DNA of 64,000 bases from Nostoc punctiforme NIES-2108 (GCA_003326195.1 LXQE01000154.1:123127-187126); one strand, 5' to 3'. Shown: positions 1-9,874, counted from the stretch's first letter. Translations and numbers: made by a program. The notes: generated from the letters alone by a model not told the origin.

Positions 1-525
1 AACTTGAAGAAAACCAAAAAACTGCGGACTTCCCGTCAGATTGTCACAGAAACTCATGTAGATCGTACCGAACAAGCAGTGGGGCGGATCGTTGGTTCTT
101 TGTGTGTTGTGACAACTCGTGATGAAGAAACTCACAAAGGGGTTTTAACTTCTTGGGTATCACAGGCAACTTTTAACCCACCAGGAATTATGATTGCGAT
201 CGCTAACGAGCAAAATGCAGATTTAATGCATCATCCTGGCGATAAATTTGTGCTAAATATCCTCAAAGAAGGAAGAAATGTGCGGCGCTATTTTTCTCGT
301 CATAGCACTTTAGGCGATAATCCCTTTGCAAATCTTGCCACAAAAACTGCTCTGAATGGTTGTTTGATTCTGAATGAGGCATTAGCCTATTTAGAATGTA
401 CAGTGCAAAATCAGCTGGAATGTGGCGATCGATGGTTAATTTATGCCGTTATCGATGGTGGTGAAGTGTTGGAAAATGATGGTGTCACGGCTTTGGAACA
501 TCGGAAATCTGGCAGCTATTATTAA
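1..525 (+). CDS. Flavodiiron (diflavin) protein, C-terminal flavin-reductase domain, 5' end outside window
   Basis: The reading frame is open from the first base, so this is the 3' end of a longer gene. The visible 174 residues form a flavin-reductase-like domain with the motifs AVGRIVGSLCVVTTR, LTSWVSQATFNPPG, GDKFVLNILKEG and the ending EHRKSGSYY. These are characteristic of the last domain of cyanobacterial A-type flavodiiron proteins (Flv/Dfa), which reduce O2 to water with electrons from NAD(P)H or ferredoxin. In that family the order is metallo-beta-lactamase-like di-iron domain, flavodoxin, then flavin reductase; the first two would lie upstream of base 1. The TTG at base 4 is in mid-domain and unlikely to be a start. 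Which Flv paralogue it is cannot be told from this part. Confidence 0.9.
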   Translation, partial: NLKKTKKLRTSRQIVTETHVDRTEQAVGRIVGSLCVVTTRDEETHKGVLTSWVSQATFNPPGIMIAIANEQNADLMHHPGDKFVLNILKEGRNVRRYFSRHSTLGDNPFANLATKTALNGCLILNEALAYLECTVQNQLECGDRWLIYAVIDGGEVLENDGVTALEHRKSGSYY

Positions 526-561
526 TCTGACTGTTCACTCGACTTCTTGCAGAAGTGGGGA

Positions 562-596
562 AAAGGGTAAAGGTATGAAATTTTCCTTTACCCTTT
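562..596 (+). terminator. 12-bp hairpin after the flavodiiron gene
   Basis: A perfect 12-bp inverted repeat (562-573 with 585-596) around an 11-nt loop lies 37 bp after the stop codon. There is no long U-run after it, so intrinsic termination is plausible rather than certain. Confidence 0.5.
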
Positions 597-599
597 AAC

Positions 600-683
600 C
601 GAATGGCACTAAGAAAAAATACAGCCCTTGCTCTGGCTGGGAACAAGACGATACAAGCCTTTGGGCTTTTCTTAGTGCCATTC
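600..683. mobile_element. MITE-like element with 17-bp perfect inverted ends
   Basis: The ends GAATGGCACTAAGAAAA (601-617) and its exact reverse complement (667-683) bound an 84-bp segment with no coding capacity. The 9-bp word CCCTTTAAC occurs immediately left (591-599) and right (684-692), which looks like a target-site duplication; one unpaired C at 600 sits between the left copy and the left arm. This is the architecture of a miniature non-autonomous transposable element. The parent IS cannot be named from the sequence alone. Confidence 0.65.
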
Positions 684-692
684 CCCTTTAAC

Positions 693-941
693 TATTAATA
701 TGCACTCCAACATCTTGCAAAAGTTACTTTTGCAAGATGTCTACTTTTATCTAGAAAACTTCTCTGTTTGTAGAGTTACGGTGTATAACACACAAGTCTT
801 TTAGAGTTGCAATGCTATTGTTTTAGTTGCACGAATAGTCAGGTGATATATTTTAAGGCGAATTCTTGAATGTGTTCAATAGGGTAGTGTAACGGGCATT
901 ATAAAATTATCAACTGTAAAATTTTTAATGCCTTTATACGA
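693..941. other. Non-coding stretch upstream of the c-di-GMP gene
   Basis: AT-rich DNA without a credible reading frame. It contains an imperfect inverted repeat around 709-740 (TTGCAAAAG and CTTTTGCAA arms). No clear promoter can be assigned. Confidence 0.4.
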
Positions 942-3900
942 ATGTTAATATCTTCCACTGCTTTGACATCACTTGATCTGGAGTCAGCGATTATTCGCAA
1001 TCCGCTGATCGTTTTACCAAGTACATCTGTGATGGCGGCAATTGGTCAGATGAGTGGTAGTCATACGGTGTGTTCATCTTCAAGAGAAGCAAATATTGAA
1101 ATTGAAGCCCTACAGCTTGAGGTGCGCTCAAGTTGCGTGTTGATTGTTGAAGGGAATCAGTTATTAGGCATTTTTACTGAACGAGACGTGGTTCGTCTTA
1201 CTTCTCAAAGGCGAACACTAGAAAATCTGGCAATTGTTGATGTCATGTCACATCCAGTCATTTCCTTACACCAATCTGCATTTACTGATTTGTTCTTAGC
1301 TGTGAATCTACTCCAGCAGTATCGCATTCGCCACTTGCCCCTACTTGACCAAGACGAAATTGTTGGACTACTGACTCATGAAAGCTTGCAGCAATTGTCA
1401 CGTCCAATAGACTTGCTGCACCTGCGCCAAGCGGGAGATGTGATGACTTCAGAAGTGATTTGTGCGGCTCCAAGTGTCTCGATGCTAGCGATAACTAGAC
1501 TGATGGCAGAAAATCGGGTCAGTTCGGTGGTGCTTGTGGAAGAACTAGTAGCAGAAGGTCAACTCATACAAATACCGATTGGCATTGTGACAGAGCGAGA
1601 TATTGTTCAATTTCAAGCATTGGAACTGAATTTTGAAGACGTTCAGGCGCAGGCAGTCATGAGTACACCTGTTTTATCAGTCAGCCCTGAGTACTCTTTG
1701 TGGAAAGTTCAAGAGGCAATGCGGCAATATTTAGTTAAGCGGATAGTAGTCACTGGAACTCAAGAAGAGTTATTGGGGATAGTGACTCAGAGCAGTATTT
1801 TGAAAGTACTCAATCCAGTCGAGCTGACTAATTTAGTTGGAGTCTTGGAATATCATGTGAATCGGTTAAAAGCAGAAAAATTAGCACTCCTCCAAAATCG
1901 CAACGCCGAATTAGAGCAGCAAGTTCAAGAACGTACAGCTACACTCAAGGCAAAAGCAGAGCGGGAAAAATTAATTGCAACTATTGCTACTCAGGTTCGC
2001 TCTTCGCTCAACCTCCAGGATATTCTTAACACAACAGTTATTGAAGTGCGATCGCACTTCAACTGCGATCGCGTCATGATCTGGCAGTTTCAACCTGACT
2101 GGAGCATGGTTGTGGTTGCAGATTCCGTAGGCAATGATAATGTTTCTTATCTAGGTAAACAGGTTTACGATAACTGTTGTGCTACTAATTTGTTTGATTT
2201 ATATTGCCACGAAAAAATTCGAGTTGTGTCTGATATCTACACAATGCAGATGAGTGATTGTCACCGAGAACTACTAGAAAGCTTACAGATTAGAGCAAAA
2301 ATTTTGGTTCCGATTATCCAAGGTAACAACCTGTGGGGATTACTGAACGTGGTTGAAAGCTTTGCTCCTCGACAATGGGAAGCGGAAGAAATTGCTCTGG
2401 TGCAACAGCTTTCGACTCAGATGGCGAGCGCAATTCAACAAGCTACTGCTTATCAACAGCTGAAAACTGAACTTGCAGAACGGCAAAAAACAGAAGCGGA
2501 TCTCCGGCAAAGCGAACAACGATATGCTTCTTTGGCTGCCGCCGTTCCAGTCGGCATTTTCCGAACCGATGCTCAAGGAAACTGTTTTTACGTTAATGAA
2601 CGCTGGTGTTCTCTTACCGGACTAACTTCTGAAGAAGCAGCCGAAACCGGATGGATTAAAGGACTTCACCCCGATGAACGAGAAAAAGTTTTAAATAAGT
2701 GGTATTCTACAATTCGAGAAAATAGTCCTTTCCGACTAGAGTATCGATTTCAAAAGCCTGATGGCACGGTGACTTGGGTATTTGGACAAGCTGTTGCAGA
2801 GTACGATGCAGCTAGAAAAATCACAGGATATGTTGGTACAATCACTGATATTAGCGAACATATTGCTGTACTGCGCGATCGCCAAAACGCAGAAGAACAG
2901 CTAGTTTATAATGCATTGCATGATGCTCTAACTGACTTACCCAACCGCAACCTACTGATGAAGCGGCTAGAATTAGCTCTGAATCGAGCTAACCGTATAG
3001 AAACATATTACTTCGCGGTTTTGTTTCTCGACATGGATCGGTTCAAAATCATCAATGACAGCTTAGGGCATTTAACAGGCGATCAACTACTAACAGTTAT
3101 TGCTCAGAAACTAAAATCCCAGATTCGCTCTGTAGATTTAGCAGCCCGGCTGGGTGGTGATGAATTTGTGATTTTGCTTGAAGACATCGACAGTATTGAA
3201 GAAGCCGTTGCTGTTGCTGAACGTATATTGGCAGAATTTCAAGCTCCATTAATGGTCAATAGATATGAAGTCTTTATCACCACCAGCATCGGTATTGTTT
3301 TAGGAACCAAAAATTATCTTCAAGCCTCCGATTTGATTCGAGATTCAGATATTGCTATGTATCGAGCCAAGAGTCAAGGTAAAAACTGCTATAGAATCTT
3401 TGATGTTGAGATGCACACTCAAGTACTTAAACGGCTCAATTTAGAAAATGACCTTCGTAAGGCTATCGAACGAGAGGAATTTATCATATACTATCAACCA
3501 ATTATCGATCTAAATAGAAACCATGTTATTGGGTTTGAAGCTTTAGTACGCTGGCAACACCCTACTCGTGGACTAGTTCCTCCCTCTGAATTTGTTCCCC
3601 TGGCTGAAGAAACAGGGCTGATTGTTCCTCTTGATAGCTGGATGCTCTACACTGCTTGTCAGCAACTTGCGAGATGGCAAACTCAGTTATCTGGTCAATT
3701 TCCATTGAAGGTTAGTGTTAATCTCTCTGTTCAAGACCTTCGCAAAGCCACTTTAGTTAAGGATGTGGAACGCACTCTAGCTCAGACAGGTTTAGATGGT
3801 AACAGCCTAACTCTAGAAATTACTGAGAGTATGCTCATTGATAATATCATTGAGACTATCAAGATATTAGAGCAGTTGAAAGCATTAGGAATTCAAATTA

Positions 3901-4199
3901 GTATTGATGATTTTGGGACTGGATATTCATCGCTGAATTATCTTCATCTATTACCTGCTGATACCTTAAAAATAGATCGTTCCTTTGTTAATCAAATGCA
4001 CGAGGGAAGCCGGAATTATCAAGTTGTTGAAACTATTATTACACTCAGCAATCAACTTGAGTTAGAAGTAATTGCAGAAGGAATTGAAACACAACAGCAG
4101 CTGCAATGGTTACAACAGCTAGGATGTGAATTTGGTCAAGGTTATTTCTTTTTTAAACCTCTAGATGTTGATGAAATTGAGACATTATTTATCAATTGA
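942..4199 (+). CDS. Four-CBS / GAF / PAS / GGDEF / EAL c-di-GMP signalling protein
   Basis: A 1085-residue cytoplasmic multi-sensor protein. Residues 1-290 hold two CBS pairs (motifs such as GIFTERDVVRLTS and GIVTERDIVQF). A coiled-coil linker at about 300-345 follows, then a GAF domain (345-500), a PAS/PAC domain (525-645), a GGDEF domain (660-815) with intact RLGGDEF near residue 736, and an EAL domain (835-1080) with GFEALVRW near 863, DDFGTGYSSL and KIDRSF. Both the cyclase signature and the phosphodiesterase metal-binding motifs are kept, so it could make or break c-di-GMP. CBS pairs normally bind adenine nucleotides; GAF may bind a bilin or cyclic nucleotide, but no obvious bilin-type cysteine motif was identified. 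It appears monocistronic. Confidence 0.93.
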   Translation: MLISSTALTSLDLESAIIRNPLIVLPSTSVMAAIGQMSGSHTVCSSSREANIEIEALQLEVRSSCVLIVEGNQLLGIFTERDVVRLTSQRRTLENLAIVDVMSHPVISLHQSAFTDLFLAVNLLQQYRIRHLPLLDQDEIVGLLTHESLQQLSRPIDLLHLRQAGDVMTSEVICAAPSVSMLAITRLMAENRVSSVVLVEELVAEGQLIQIPIGIVTERDIVQFQALELNFEDVQAQAVMSTPVLSVSPEYSLWKVQEAMRQYLVKRIVVTGTQEELLGIVTQSSILKVLNPVELTNLVGVLEYHVNRLKAEKLALLQNRNAELEQQVQERTATLKAKAEREKLIATIATQVRSSLNLQDILNTTVIEVRSHFNCDRVMIWQFQPDWSMVVVADSVGNDNVSYLGKQVYDNCCATNLFDLYCHEKIRVVSDIYTMQMSDCHRELLESLQIRAKILVPIIQGNNLWGLLNVVESFAPRQWEAEEIALVQQLSTQMASAIQQATAYQQLKTELAERQKTEADLRQSEQRYASLAAAVPVGIFRTDAQGNCFYVNERWCSLTGLTSEEAAETGWIKGLHPDEREKVLNKWYSTIRENSPFRLEYRFQKPDGTVTWVFGQAVAEYDAARKITGYVGTITDISEHIAVLRDRQNAEEQLVYNALHDALTDLPNRNLLMKRLELALNRANRIETYYFAVLFLDMDRFKIINDSLGHLTGDQLLTVIAQKLKSQIRSVDLAARLGGDEFVILLEDIDSIEEAVAVAERILAEFQAPLMVNRYEVFITTSIGIVLGTKNYLQASDLIRDSDIAMYRAKSQGKNCYRIFDVEMHTQVLKRLNLENDLRKAIEREEFIIYYQPIIDLNRNHVIGFEALVRWQHPTRGLVPPSEFVPLAEETGLIVPLDSWMLYTACQQLARWQTQLSGQFPLKVSVNLSVQDLRKATLVKDVERTLAQTGLDGNSLTLEITESMLIDNIIETIKILEQLKALGIQISIDDFGTGYSSLNYLHLLPADTLKIDRSFVNQMHEGSRNYQVVETIITLSNQLELEVIAEGIETQQQLQWLQQLGCEFGQGYFFFKPLDVDEIETLFIN

Positions 4200-4498
4200 A
4201 AAAGTCAGAATTCAGGAGTCAGAATTCAGGAGTCGAGCCAGGGACGCTCATTCGCTCTTAGCGTCTTCCCTTCTCCCAAAGGGAGAGAAGGGAGAAGACT
4301 TGCTCTTTGTGGCGCTATCAGTCCGGGATTCAGACCCGCGACTGAATTGTTGCACCAATAAATCGGTGTTTCTGTGCAAGAGATAGTTATACCAATTTGA
4401 AAAATGATTGCGACAGATGTAAAACTGAAACACTTATCCAATGGATGTTGCACAATCTAAAATCTAAAATCCAAAATGGTATTACCTCTAATCCCTCA
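4200..4498. repeat. Intergenic region with dispersed short repeats
   Basis: Starts with two exact copies of AGAATTCAGGAGTC (4207-4220, 4221-4234), a repeat type seen again near 28.5 kb. A GC-rich dispersed block (about 4240-4300) follows, then AT-rich sequence with TCTAAAATCTAAAATCC repeats. No gene is visible. Confidence 0.6.
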
Positions 4499-4547
4499 AA
4501 AATGAGCCGACGGTAAGTAACTTGTTAAGATGATGTTGGCTCATTTT
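4499..4547 (+). terminator. Hairpin with 10-bp stem upstream of the P450 gene
   Basis: AAAATGAGCC (4499-4508) pairs perfectly with GGCTCATTTT (4538-4547); the 29-nt loop is long. It could be an attenuator or a terminator remnant in front of the P450. Confidence 0.35.
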
Positions 4548-4584
4548 GAGTCAAAGCAAACCATCACTGACCACCATTAGAAGC

Positions 4585-5829
4585 ATGAAGCATCTGTCAG
4601 ACTACAACTTCTTTGACCCAGAAGTGCTTGTGTGCCCTTATGAATTCTACAAGCTGGCACAGGAGCAAGCACCAATTATGGAGCTACCAAGTCCCACAAC
4701 AGAAGCAAAACTCTTTCTTGTTACTCGCTATGACTTAGCGATCGAAATTCTTAAGGATACAAGAGTATTTTCTAGCAATTTCTCGACTTTACTAGCTGGC
4801 AAAGAACAACACGATCAGGAGTTGCAGAAAATTTCGGCTCTTGGCTGGCCTCAGATGAACACCCTACTGACGGCAGATCCACCAGAACACGAGCGATTTC
4901 GCTCGTTGGTGAATAAGGCATTCACTTCGTCGCGTATCAATAAAATGCGTGACTTGATTGAACAGATTGTTGATGAACTGATTGACAGCTTTATCGATCG
5001 CGGCAAGTGTGAATTTGTCAGTGAGTTTGCCGTACCCTTACCGCTCAAAGTTATTGCTCAACAGTTAGGTGTGCCGCAAGCAGATTTGCCGAAGTTCAAG
5101 CAATGGTCTGATGCTTTTATTGCGCGTTTAGGTAACTTACTTTCTAGAGAGCAGGAAATCGAGTGTGCTAAAGATGTTGTTGCTTTCCAGCATTATTTTC
5201 ATGATGTCATCGAGTCACGCCAAAAACAGCCTCAAGATGATTTGATTACTGACTTGGTACAAGCAAAAGTGGATGGAGAGCGATCGCTCGACACTGCTGA
5301 ACTACTGAGTATAATTCAGCAAATATTAGTGGCAGGCAACGAGACTGTCACCAGTGCGATCGCAGGTGGGATGTTGTTGCTGACAAACAACAAAGAGCAG
5401 ATGAAGTTGTTACAAACAGATATTTCCCTGATAGAGAACTTTGTTGAAGAAGTTTTACGAATGCAAAGTCCGACAGCAGGAATGTGGCGAGTTGTAACGG
5501 AAGATACAAAGCTCCAAGACGTCGATCTCAAAGCTGGGTCTTTAGTGATGCTCCGCTTCGATGCTGCTAACCGCGACTCGCTAAAATTTATTGAGGGTGA
5601 GCGTTTCGATGTGCGCCGCCATAATGCCAGCAACCACCTATCTTTTGGTCATGGCATTCATTTTTGTTTGGGTGCTATGCTTGCTCGTAAGGAAATGCAG
5701 ATCGCATATCAGCGTTTGCTGCTACGCCTGAAGGACATTCGCTTGGCACAAGAAGGATACCAATATTTACCGAACGTACTCATGCGGACACTAAAGCACC
5801 TCTATATTGAGTTTGACAAGGCATCATGA
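4585..5829 (+). CDS. Cytochrome P450
   Basis: A soluble bacterial P450 of 414 residues using the ATG at 4585; an upstream TTG at 4546 lies inside a hairpin and is less likely. It has the I-helix oxygen-activation motif AGNET near residue 249, a K-helix EEVLR (ExxR) and the heme-thiolate loop FGHGIHFCLGAMLARKE with the cysteine near residue 360. Such enzymes hydroxylate or oxidise small lipophilic substrates with ferredoxin-type electron partners. No partner gene is adjacent, so the substrate is unknown. A 52-bp gap separates it from the toxin-antitoxin pair. Confidence 0.92.
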   Translation: MKHLSDYNFFDPEVLVCPYEFYKLAQEQAPIMELPSPTTEAKLFLVTRYDLAIEILKDTRVFSSNFSTLLAGKEQHDQELQKISALGWPQMNTLLTADPPEHERFRSLVNKAFTSSRINKMRDLIEQIVDELIDSFIDRGKCEFVSEFAVPLPLKVIAQQLGVPQADLPKFKQWSDAFIARLGNLLSREQEIECAKDVVAFQHYFHDVIESRQKQPQDDLITDLVQAKVDGERSLDTAELLSIIQQILVAGNETVTSAIAGGMLLLTNNKEQMKLLQTDISLIENFVEEVLRMQSPTAGMWRVVTEDTKLQDVDLKAGSLVMLRFDAANRDSLKFIEGERFDVRRHNASNHLSFGHGIHFCLGAMLARKEMQIAYQRLLLRLKDIRLAQEGYQYLPNVLMRTLKHLYIEFDKAS

Positions 5830-5881
5830 ACTACCAGTTCGGTAATAAATACTACTAGAATTTCGATAGGAGGTAAAAACA

Positions 5882-6100
5882 ATGCTACGAACCATTGAAG
5901 GAATTTATAAAAACGGCAAAATCGAACTAGCCCAAATACCACAAGGTATTACTGAAAGCAAAGTTTTTGTTACTTTCTTAGAAACAAAACCCATGACTTG
6001 GCCAGAAACTATTATGCAACATCAAGGTGTAGTAGAAAGTATTATTTTTGAGTCCTACCGAGACGAACTGCTACCACCTAACGAAATCGAGTTTTACTGA
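5882..6100 (+). CDS. Antitoxin-like small protein paired with the PIN toxin
   Basis: A 72-residue protein opening MLRTIEGIYKNGKIEL, a beta-rich start resembling AF2212/DUF104-type antitoxins and other VapB-like partners of cyanobacterial PIN toxins. A strong Shine-Dalgarno sequence (AGGAGG) lies just upstream at 5870-5875. Its TGA stop shares one base with the ATG of the next gene (TGATG), the tight coupling usual in toxin-antitoxin operons. The antitoxin role is inferred mainly from this context. Confidence 0.7.
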   Translation: MLRTIEGIYKNGKIELAQIPQGITESKVFVTFLETKPMTWPETIMQHQGVVESIIFESYRDELLPPNEIEFY

Positions 6101-6505
6101 TGGGTTATTTACTCGATACCTGCGTAATTAGTGATTTTGTCAAGGGAGAAAAAAATACTCTCAAGCTATTAAAGTCTACTACTCCCACAGATATTTTTAT
6201 TTCCTCCTTAACAGTAATGGAGATTAAGTATGGATTAGCAATCAATCCTCAACGTGCCTTAAAAATCCAATCATTGATTGAAGCATTGTTAGGTTCGATT
6301 ACGATTTTACCTTTTAGTGTGGAAGAAGCAGAACAAGCTGCCCAAATTAGAAGTATTTTGAAAACAGCGGGTACTCCTATCGGTTCTTATGATGTATTGA
6401 TCGCAGCAACAGCAACTAACTCACAATCATATTGTTGTAACATCTAATATTCGAGAATTTCAAAGAGTAAACAGCTTGCAAATAGAGAATTGGCGTTCTT
6501 CTTAA
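6100..6505 (+). pseudogene. VapC-type PIN-domain toxin with C-terminal frameshift
   Basis: The first about 105 residues are a normal PIN ribonuclease: LLDTCVISDF supplies the first Asp, VMEIKYG a conserved Glu, and GSYDVLIAATA the third acidic residue. After ATA the frame runs into an early stop at 6447 with an unrelated tail. One extra A near 6412-6415 explains this: in the next frame the sequence continues LTHNHIVVTSNIREFQRV and ends at 6505 with a typical PIN C-terminus. As written the last strand and helix are lost, so the toxin is probably inactive unless this is a sequencing error. The downstream membrane-protein gene is not affected. Confidence 0.8.
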
Positions 6506-6516
6506 ATTACATATCA

Positions 6517-9504
6517 ATGTATTGGAAATGGGGCTATAGGCTATTAATCGGATTTTTCGGGCTGTGGCTACTTCTGGATCTGGGTTCCCGTCTGGGAGCA
6601 GAGATTTTTTGGTTTCGGGAAGTCGGCTATCTCCAAGCATTTTTGTTGAGGCTGGTGACTCGTGGTATTTTATGGGTAGTCGTGGCTGGAATAACTGCCG
6701 CCTATCTACTGCTAAACCTGGCTTTAGCACAACGGCTAAAATATTCCCAGTCTGTAAAGATTGAGCAAGCAGAAGTCAACAGTGAATTAACAAATTTTCT
6801 CAGTCCTAATTATCCAAGACGCAATGAAACCCAGATACTTGGGTCACAACGCTTTCAAGCATTCAGATTGCGCTGGTTATTACCCTTAACTCTGATACTG
6901 AGCTTGTTGATTGGGTTAATGCTGGCTCACTATGGTCAAATTGCTCTTTTCTACTGGCATTCTCCAGTTAACCAGGCTATTCTACCCATTCCCGCCCTAT
7001 TTCGACCGGAGACAATCTGGCAGCTTTTGAGGCAGATTGTCTCTCAAGTCTGGTATCTCGGTTTAATTGGGGGAGTAACGATCGCCATCTTAATCTATCC
7101 CCAATTTTTACTCACTGCGATCGCACTTCTCTTCAGTCCCATTTTTGCCTTCATCATATTCCGACACTGGCCAAAGGTGCTGCAATATTTCCACCCCACC
7201 CTTTTCAACAGCACTGAGCCTTTATTTGGTCGAGATATCAGCTTTTACGTATTTTCCTTACCCTTTTGGGAACTGCTAGAACTCTGGCTGATGGGATTAT
7301 GTTTGTATGGCTTTGTCGCCGTTACTCTCACTTATCTCTTATCGGCGGATAGTTTGAGTCAGGGAATTTTCCCCGGTTTTTCGCCCCAGCAGCAACGTCA
7401 TTTATTCGGTATGGGTGGCTTCTTGATGCTGGTAGTGGCTCTGAGTTATTGGCTAAGTCGCTATGAACTGGTGTATTCTAGCCGGGGAGTGAGTTATGGT
7501 GCTAGCTATACCGATGTGACAGCCCAGTTGCCAGCTTACACCGTTTTGTGCGTTGCGGCAGTAGCGATCGCCTTTTATCTACTTGGGCGAACATTTTTCT
7601 GGAAACCCAAATCTGAGTATCGTCGCTTTGTCTTTTACGGGTTAGGGGTTTATCTAGTATTAGTTGTAGCTGCTGATGTTGTTTTACCTACTGTGGTGCA
7701 ATATTTAATTGTCCAACCTAATGAGTTGCAACGAGAGCAACCCTACATTCAGCGGACTATTGCCTTGACTCGCCAAGCATTTGATTTAGAGGCGATCGAT
7801 GTCAGAACCTTTAACCCGCAAGGAACATTGACTGAAGCTGACATTCAAAAGAATGACTTGACAATTCGGAATATTCGCCTTTGGGATCAGCGACCACTGT
7901 TAGAAACTAACCGTCAACTGCAACAAATTCGACCGTATTATCGGTTTCCCGATGCCGATATCGATCGATATACTCTGAAAACAGATGCAACTTCACGCCA
8001 ACCCTCTCAAAAACTACCAGAACCTAAGCAGGAAGCAATTGAATCAACAGAACGGCGGCAGGTACTGATTGCCGCACGAGAATTAGACTACACTGGTGTA
8101 CCACAGGAAGCTCAAACATGGGTTAACTACCATTTAATTTATACCCACGGTTTTGGGTTTACTGTTAGCCCAGTTAATACAGTTGGGGCGGGTGGTCTAC
8201 CAGAATATTTTGTCAAAGATATTAGCGGTGATAGTAGCGCTCTCACAACTTCCAGTAAAGCCATTCGTGAAAGTATTCCGATTGGGCAACCACGAATTTA
8301 TTACGGTGAAATCGCCAATACCTATGTAATGACTGGCACAAGAGTTAGAGAGTTAGACTATCCTAGCGGTAGTGACAATGTTTACAACTCTTACGATGGT
8401 CTGGGTGGTGTTGAAATCGGTTCAGCATGGCGACGCTGGCTGTTTGCCACGTATTTGAAAGATTGGCAGATGGTGCTGACGCGAGACTTTTTGCCAGAAA
8501 CAAGGGTGCTATTGCGGCGAAATGTCAAGGAAAGAATTCAAGCGATCGCACCCTTCCTAAAATTTGACAGCGACCCCTATTTAGTTGCTACTACCGCTAA
8601 TCAAGATTTCCCCAGTAATCCCAGTTATCTTTACTGGATTGTTGATGCCTACACAACGAGCGATCGCTATCCCTACTCAGACACTGGTAGCGATGGTATC
8701 AACTACATTCGTAACTCGATCAAGGTAGTGATTGATGCTTACAACGGCAGCGTTAATTTTTATATTGCCGATCCCAACGATCCCATCATTGCCACTTGGT
8801 CAAAAATATTTCCCAACACCTTCAAACCGCTCAATACTATGCCAGTGACTCTCCGCAGTCATATCCGTTATCCAGTGGACTTCTTCAAAATTCAATCTGA
8901 GCGGTTGATGACCTACCACATGACCGACGCCCAAGTATTTTACAACCGGGAAGACCAGTGGCAGATTCCTAATGAAATCTATGGCACTGAACCCCGTCCG
9001 GTAGAGCCGTATTATTTGATTACTAGTTTACCCACCGTAGACTTTGAAGAATTTCTTCTGTTTTTACCCTATACTCCCAGACAGCGGACTAATTTAATCG
9101 CTTGGTTAGCGGCGCGATCGGATGGCAAAAACTACGGTAGACTAGTGCTATATGTCTTTCCTAAAGAACGCCTGATTTACGGAACAGAGCAAATCGAGGC
9201 GCGGATTAACCAAGACCCAGTAATTTCTCAGCAAATTTCCTTGTGGAATCGCCAAGGTTCGAGAGCGATTCAAGGCAATCTACTAGTAATTCCGATTGAG
9301 CAATCGCTGCTGTATGTCGAGCCAATCTATCTAGAAGCAACACAGAATAGTCTGCCAACCTTGGTACGGGTAGTAGTGGCTTACGAAAACCGGATTGTCA
9401 TGGCACAAACCTTAGAACAAGCATTGCAGGGAATCTTTAAACCAGAAGTTACACCAGCCCCGGCGATTATCCGTCCCTTTGAAGAAGCAGCCCCGCCAGG
9501 TTAA
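6517..9504 (+). CDS. UPF0182 family integral membrane protein
   Basis: About 995 residues from the ATG at 6517 (MYWKWGYRLL); an in-frame TTG at 6490 overlaps the toxin tail and is not preferred. The N-terminal third has seven or so hydrophobic segments, with the family motif around FWFREVGYLQ. The remaining two thirds form a large soluble domain with PNELQREQPYIQRTI, GGLPEYFVKDI and DNVYNSYDGLGGVEIGS, all typical of UPF0182/COG1615. The function of the family is unknown. The gene ends with a proline-rich tail and is followed by repeats. Confidence 0.92.
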   Translation: MYWKWGYRLLIGFFGLWLLLDLGSRLGAEIFWFREVGYLQAFLLRLVTRGILWVVVAGITAAYLLLNLALAQRLKYSQSVKIEQAEVNSELTNFLSPNYPRRNETQILGSQRFQAFRLRWLLPLTLILSLLIGLMLAHYGQIALFYWHSPVNQAILPIPALFRPETIWQLLRQIVSQVWYLGLIGGVTIAILIYPQFLLTAIALLFSPIFAFIIFRHWPKVLQYFHPTLFNSTEPLFGRDISFYVFSLPFWELLELWLMGLCLYGFVAVTLTYLLSADSLSQGIFPGFSPQQQRHLFGMGGFLMLVVALSYWLSRYELVYSSRGVSYGASYTDVTAQLPAYTVLCVAAVAIAFYLLGRTFFWKPKSEYRRFVFYGLGVYLVLVVAADVVLPTVVQYLIVQPNELQREQPYIQRTIALTRQAFDLEAIDVRTFNPQGTLTEADIQKNDLTIRNIRLWDQRPLLETNRQLQQIRPYYRFPDADIDRYTLKTDATSRQPSQKLPEPKQEAIESTERRQVLIAARELDYTGVPQEAQTWVNYHLIYTHGFGFTVSPVNTVGAGGLPEYFVKDISGDSSALTTSSKAIRESIPIGQPRIYYGEIANTYVMTGTRVRELDYPSGSDNVYNSYDGLGGVEIGSAWRRWLFATYLKDWQMVLTRDFLPETRVLLRRNVKERIQAIAPFLKFDSDPYLVATTANQDFPSNPSYLYWIVDAYTTSDRYPYSDTGSDGINYIRNSIKVVIDAYNGSVNFYIADPNDPIIATWSKIFPNTFKPLNTMPVTLRSHIRYPVDFFKIQSERLMTYHMTDAQVFYNREDQWQIPNEIYGTEPRPVEPYYLITSLPTVDFEEFLLFLPYTPRQRTNLIAWLAARSDGKNYGRLVLYVFPKERLIYGTEQIEARINQDPVISQQISLWNRQGSRAIQGNLLVIPIEQSLLYVEPIYLEATQNSLPTLVRVVVAYENRIVMAQTLEQALQGIFKPEVTPAPAIIRPFEEAAPPG

Positions 9505-9733
9505 GCGATTTTAAACAGAAGTATTGGAAATATGGGAAATTTCCCCTATGCTGAAAAAACCTTCGATACTACGTTGATAAAGAAAGCAGCAAAGCTTTGA
9601 AGAAGCGTTAAAGAAGTCACAAAATCATCAATGCAAGGCCTGATTGACTCGGCTTACTTGTCTGAAATATCAAAGCCCATTTGCTTGAAAAATGACAATG
9701 CCTTTCTCACCACAAGGGAAACTCGTTGACTTA

Positions 9734-9874
9734 ACGTCAATTCGATGAACCTCTCCCTCCCAACCTCCCTCTCCTACAAGGCGAGGGAGGAGCAACGAAA
9801 AATTCAGCTTTTTGCTCCCCTCTCCGTGTCGGAGAGGGGTTGGGGGAGAGGTCAAATAAGACTTGTCGAACTCA
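9734..9874. repeat. GC-rich dispersed palindromic repeat flanked by 10-bp direct repeats
   Basis: A complex imperfect palindrome built from CCTCTCCC-type and GGGAGAGG-type arms (about 9749-9852). It is bounded by the direct repeat CGTTGACTTA (9724-9733 and 9875-9884). It fills most of the 433-bp gap between UPF0182 and the pentapeptide gene; the left flank (9505-9723) contains no gene. Sequences of this kind are dispersed in Nostocales genomes. Confidence 0.6.

Noticed and set aside
9670..9855. 61-codon minus-strand frame
   Set aside because: Lies entirely within the dispersed palindromic repeat; its Pro/Gly-rich translation is that of the repeat.
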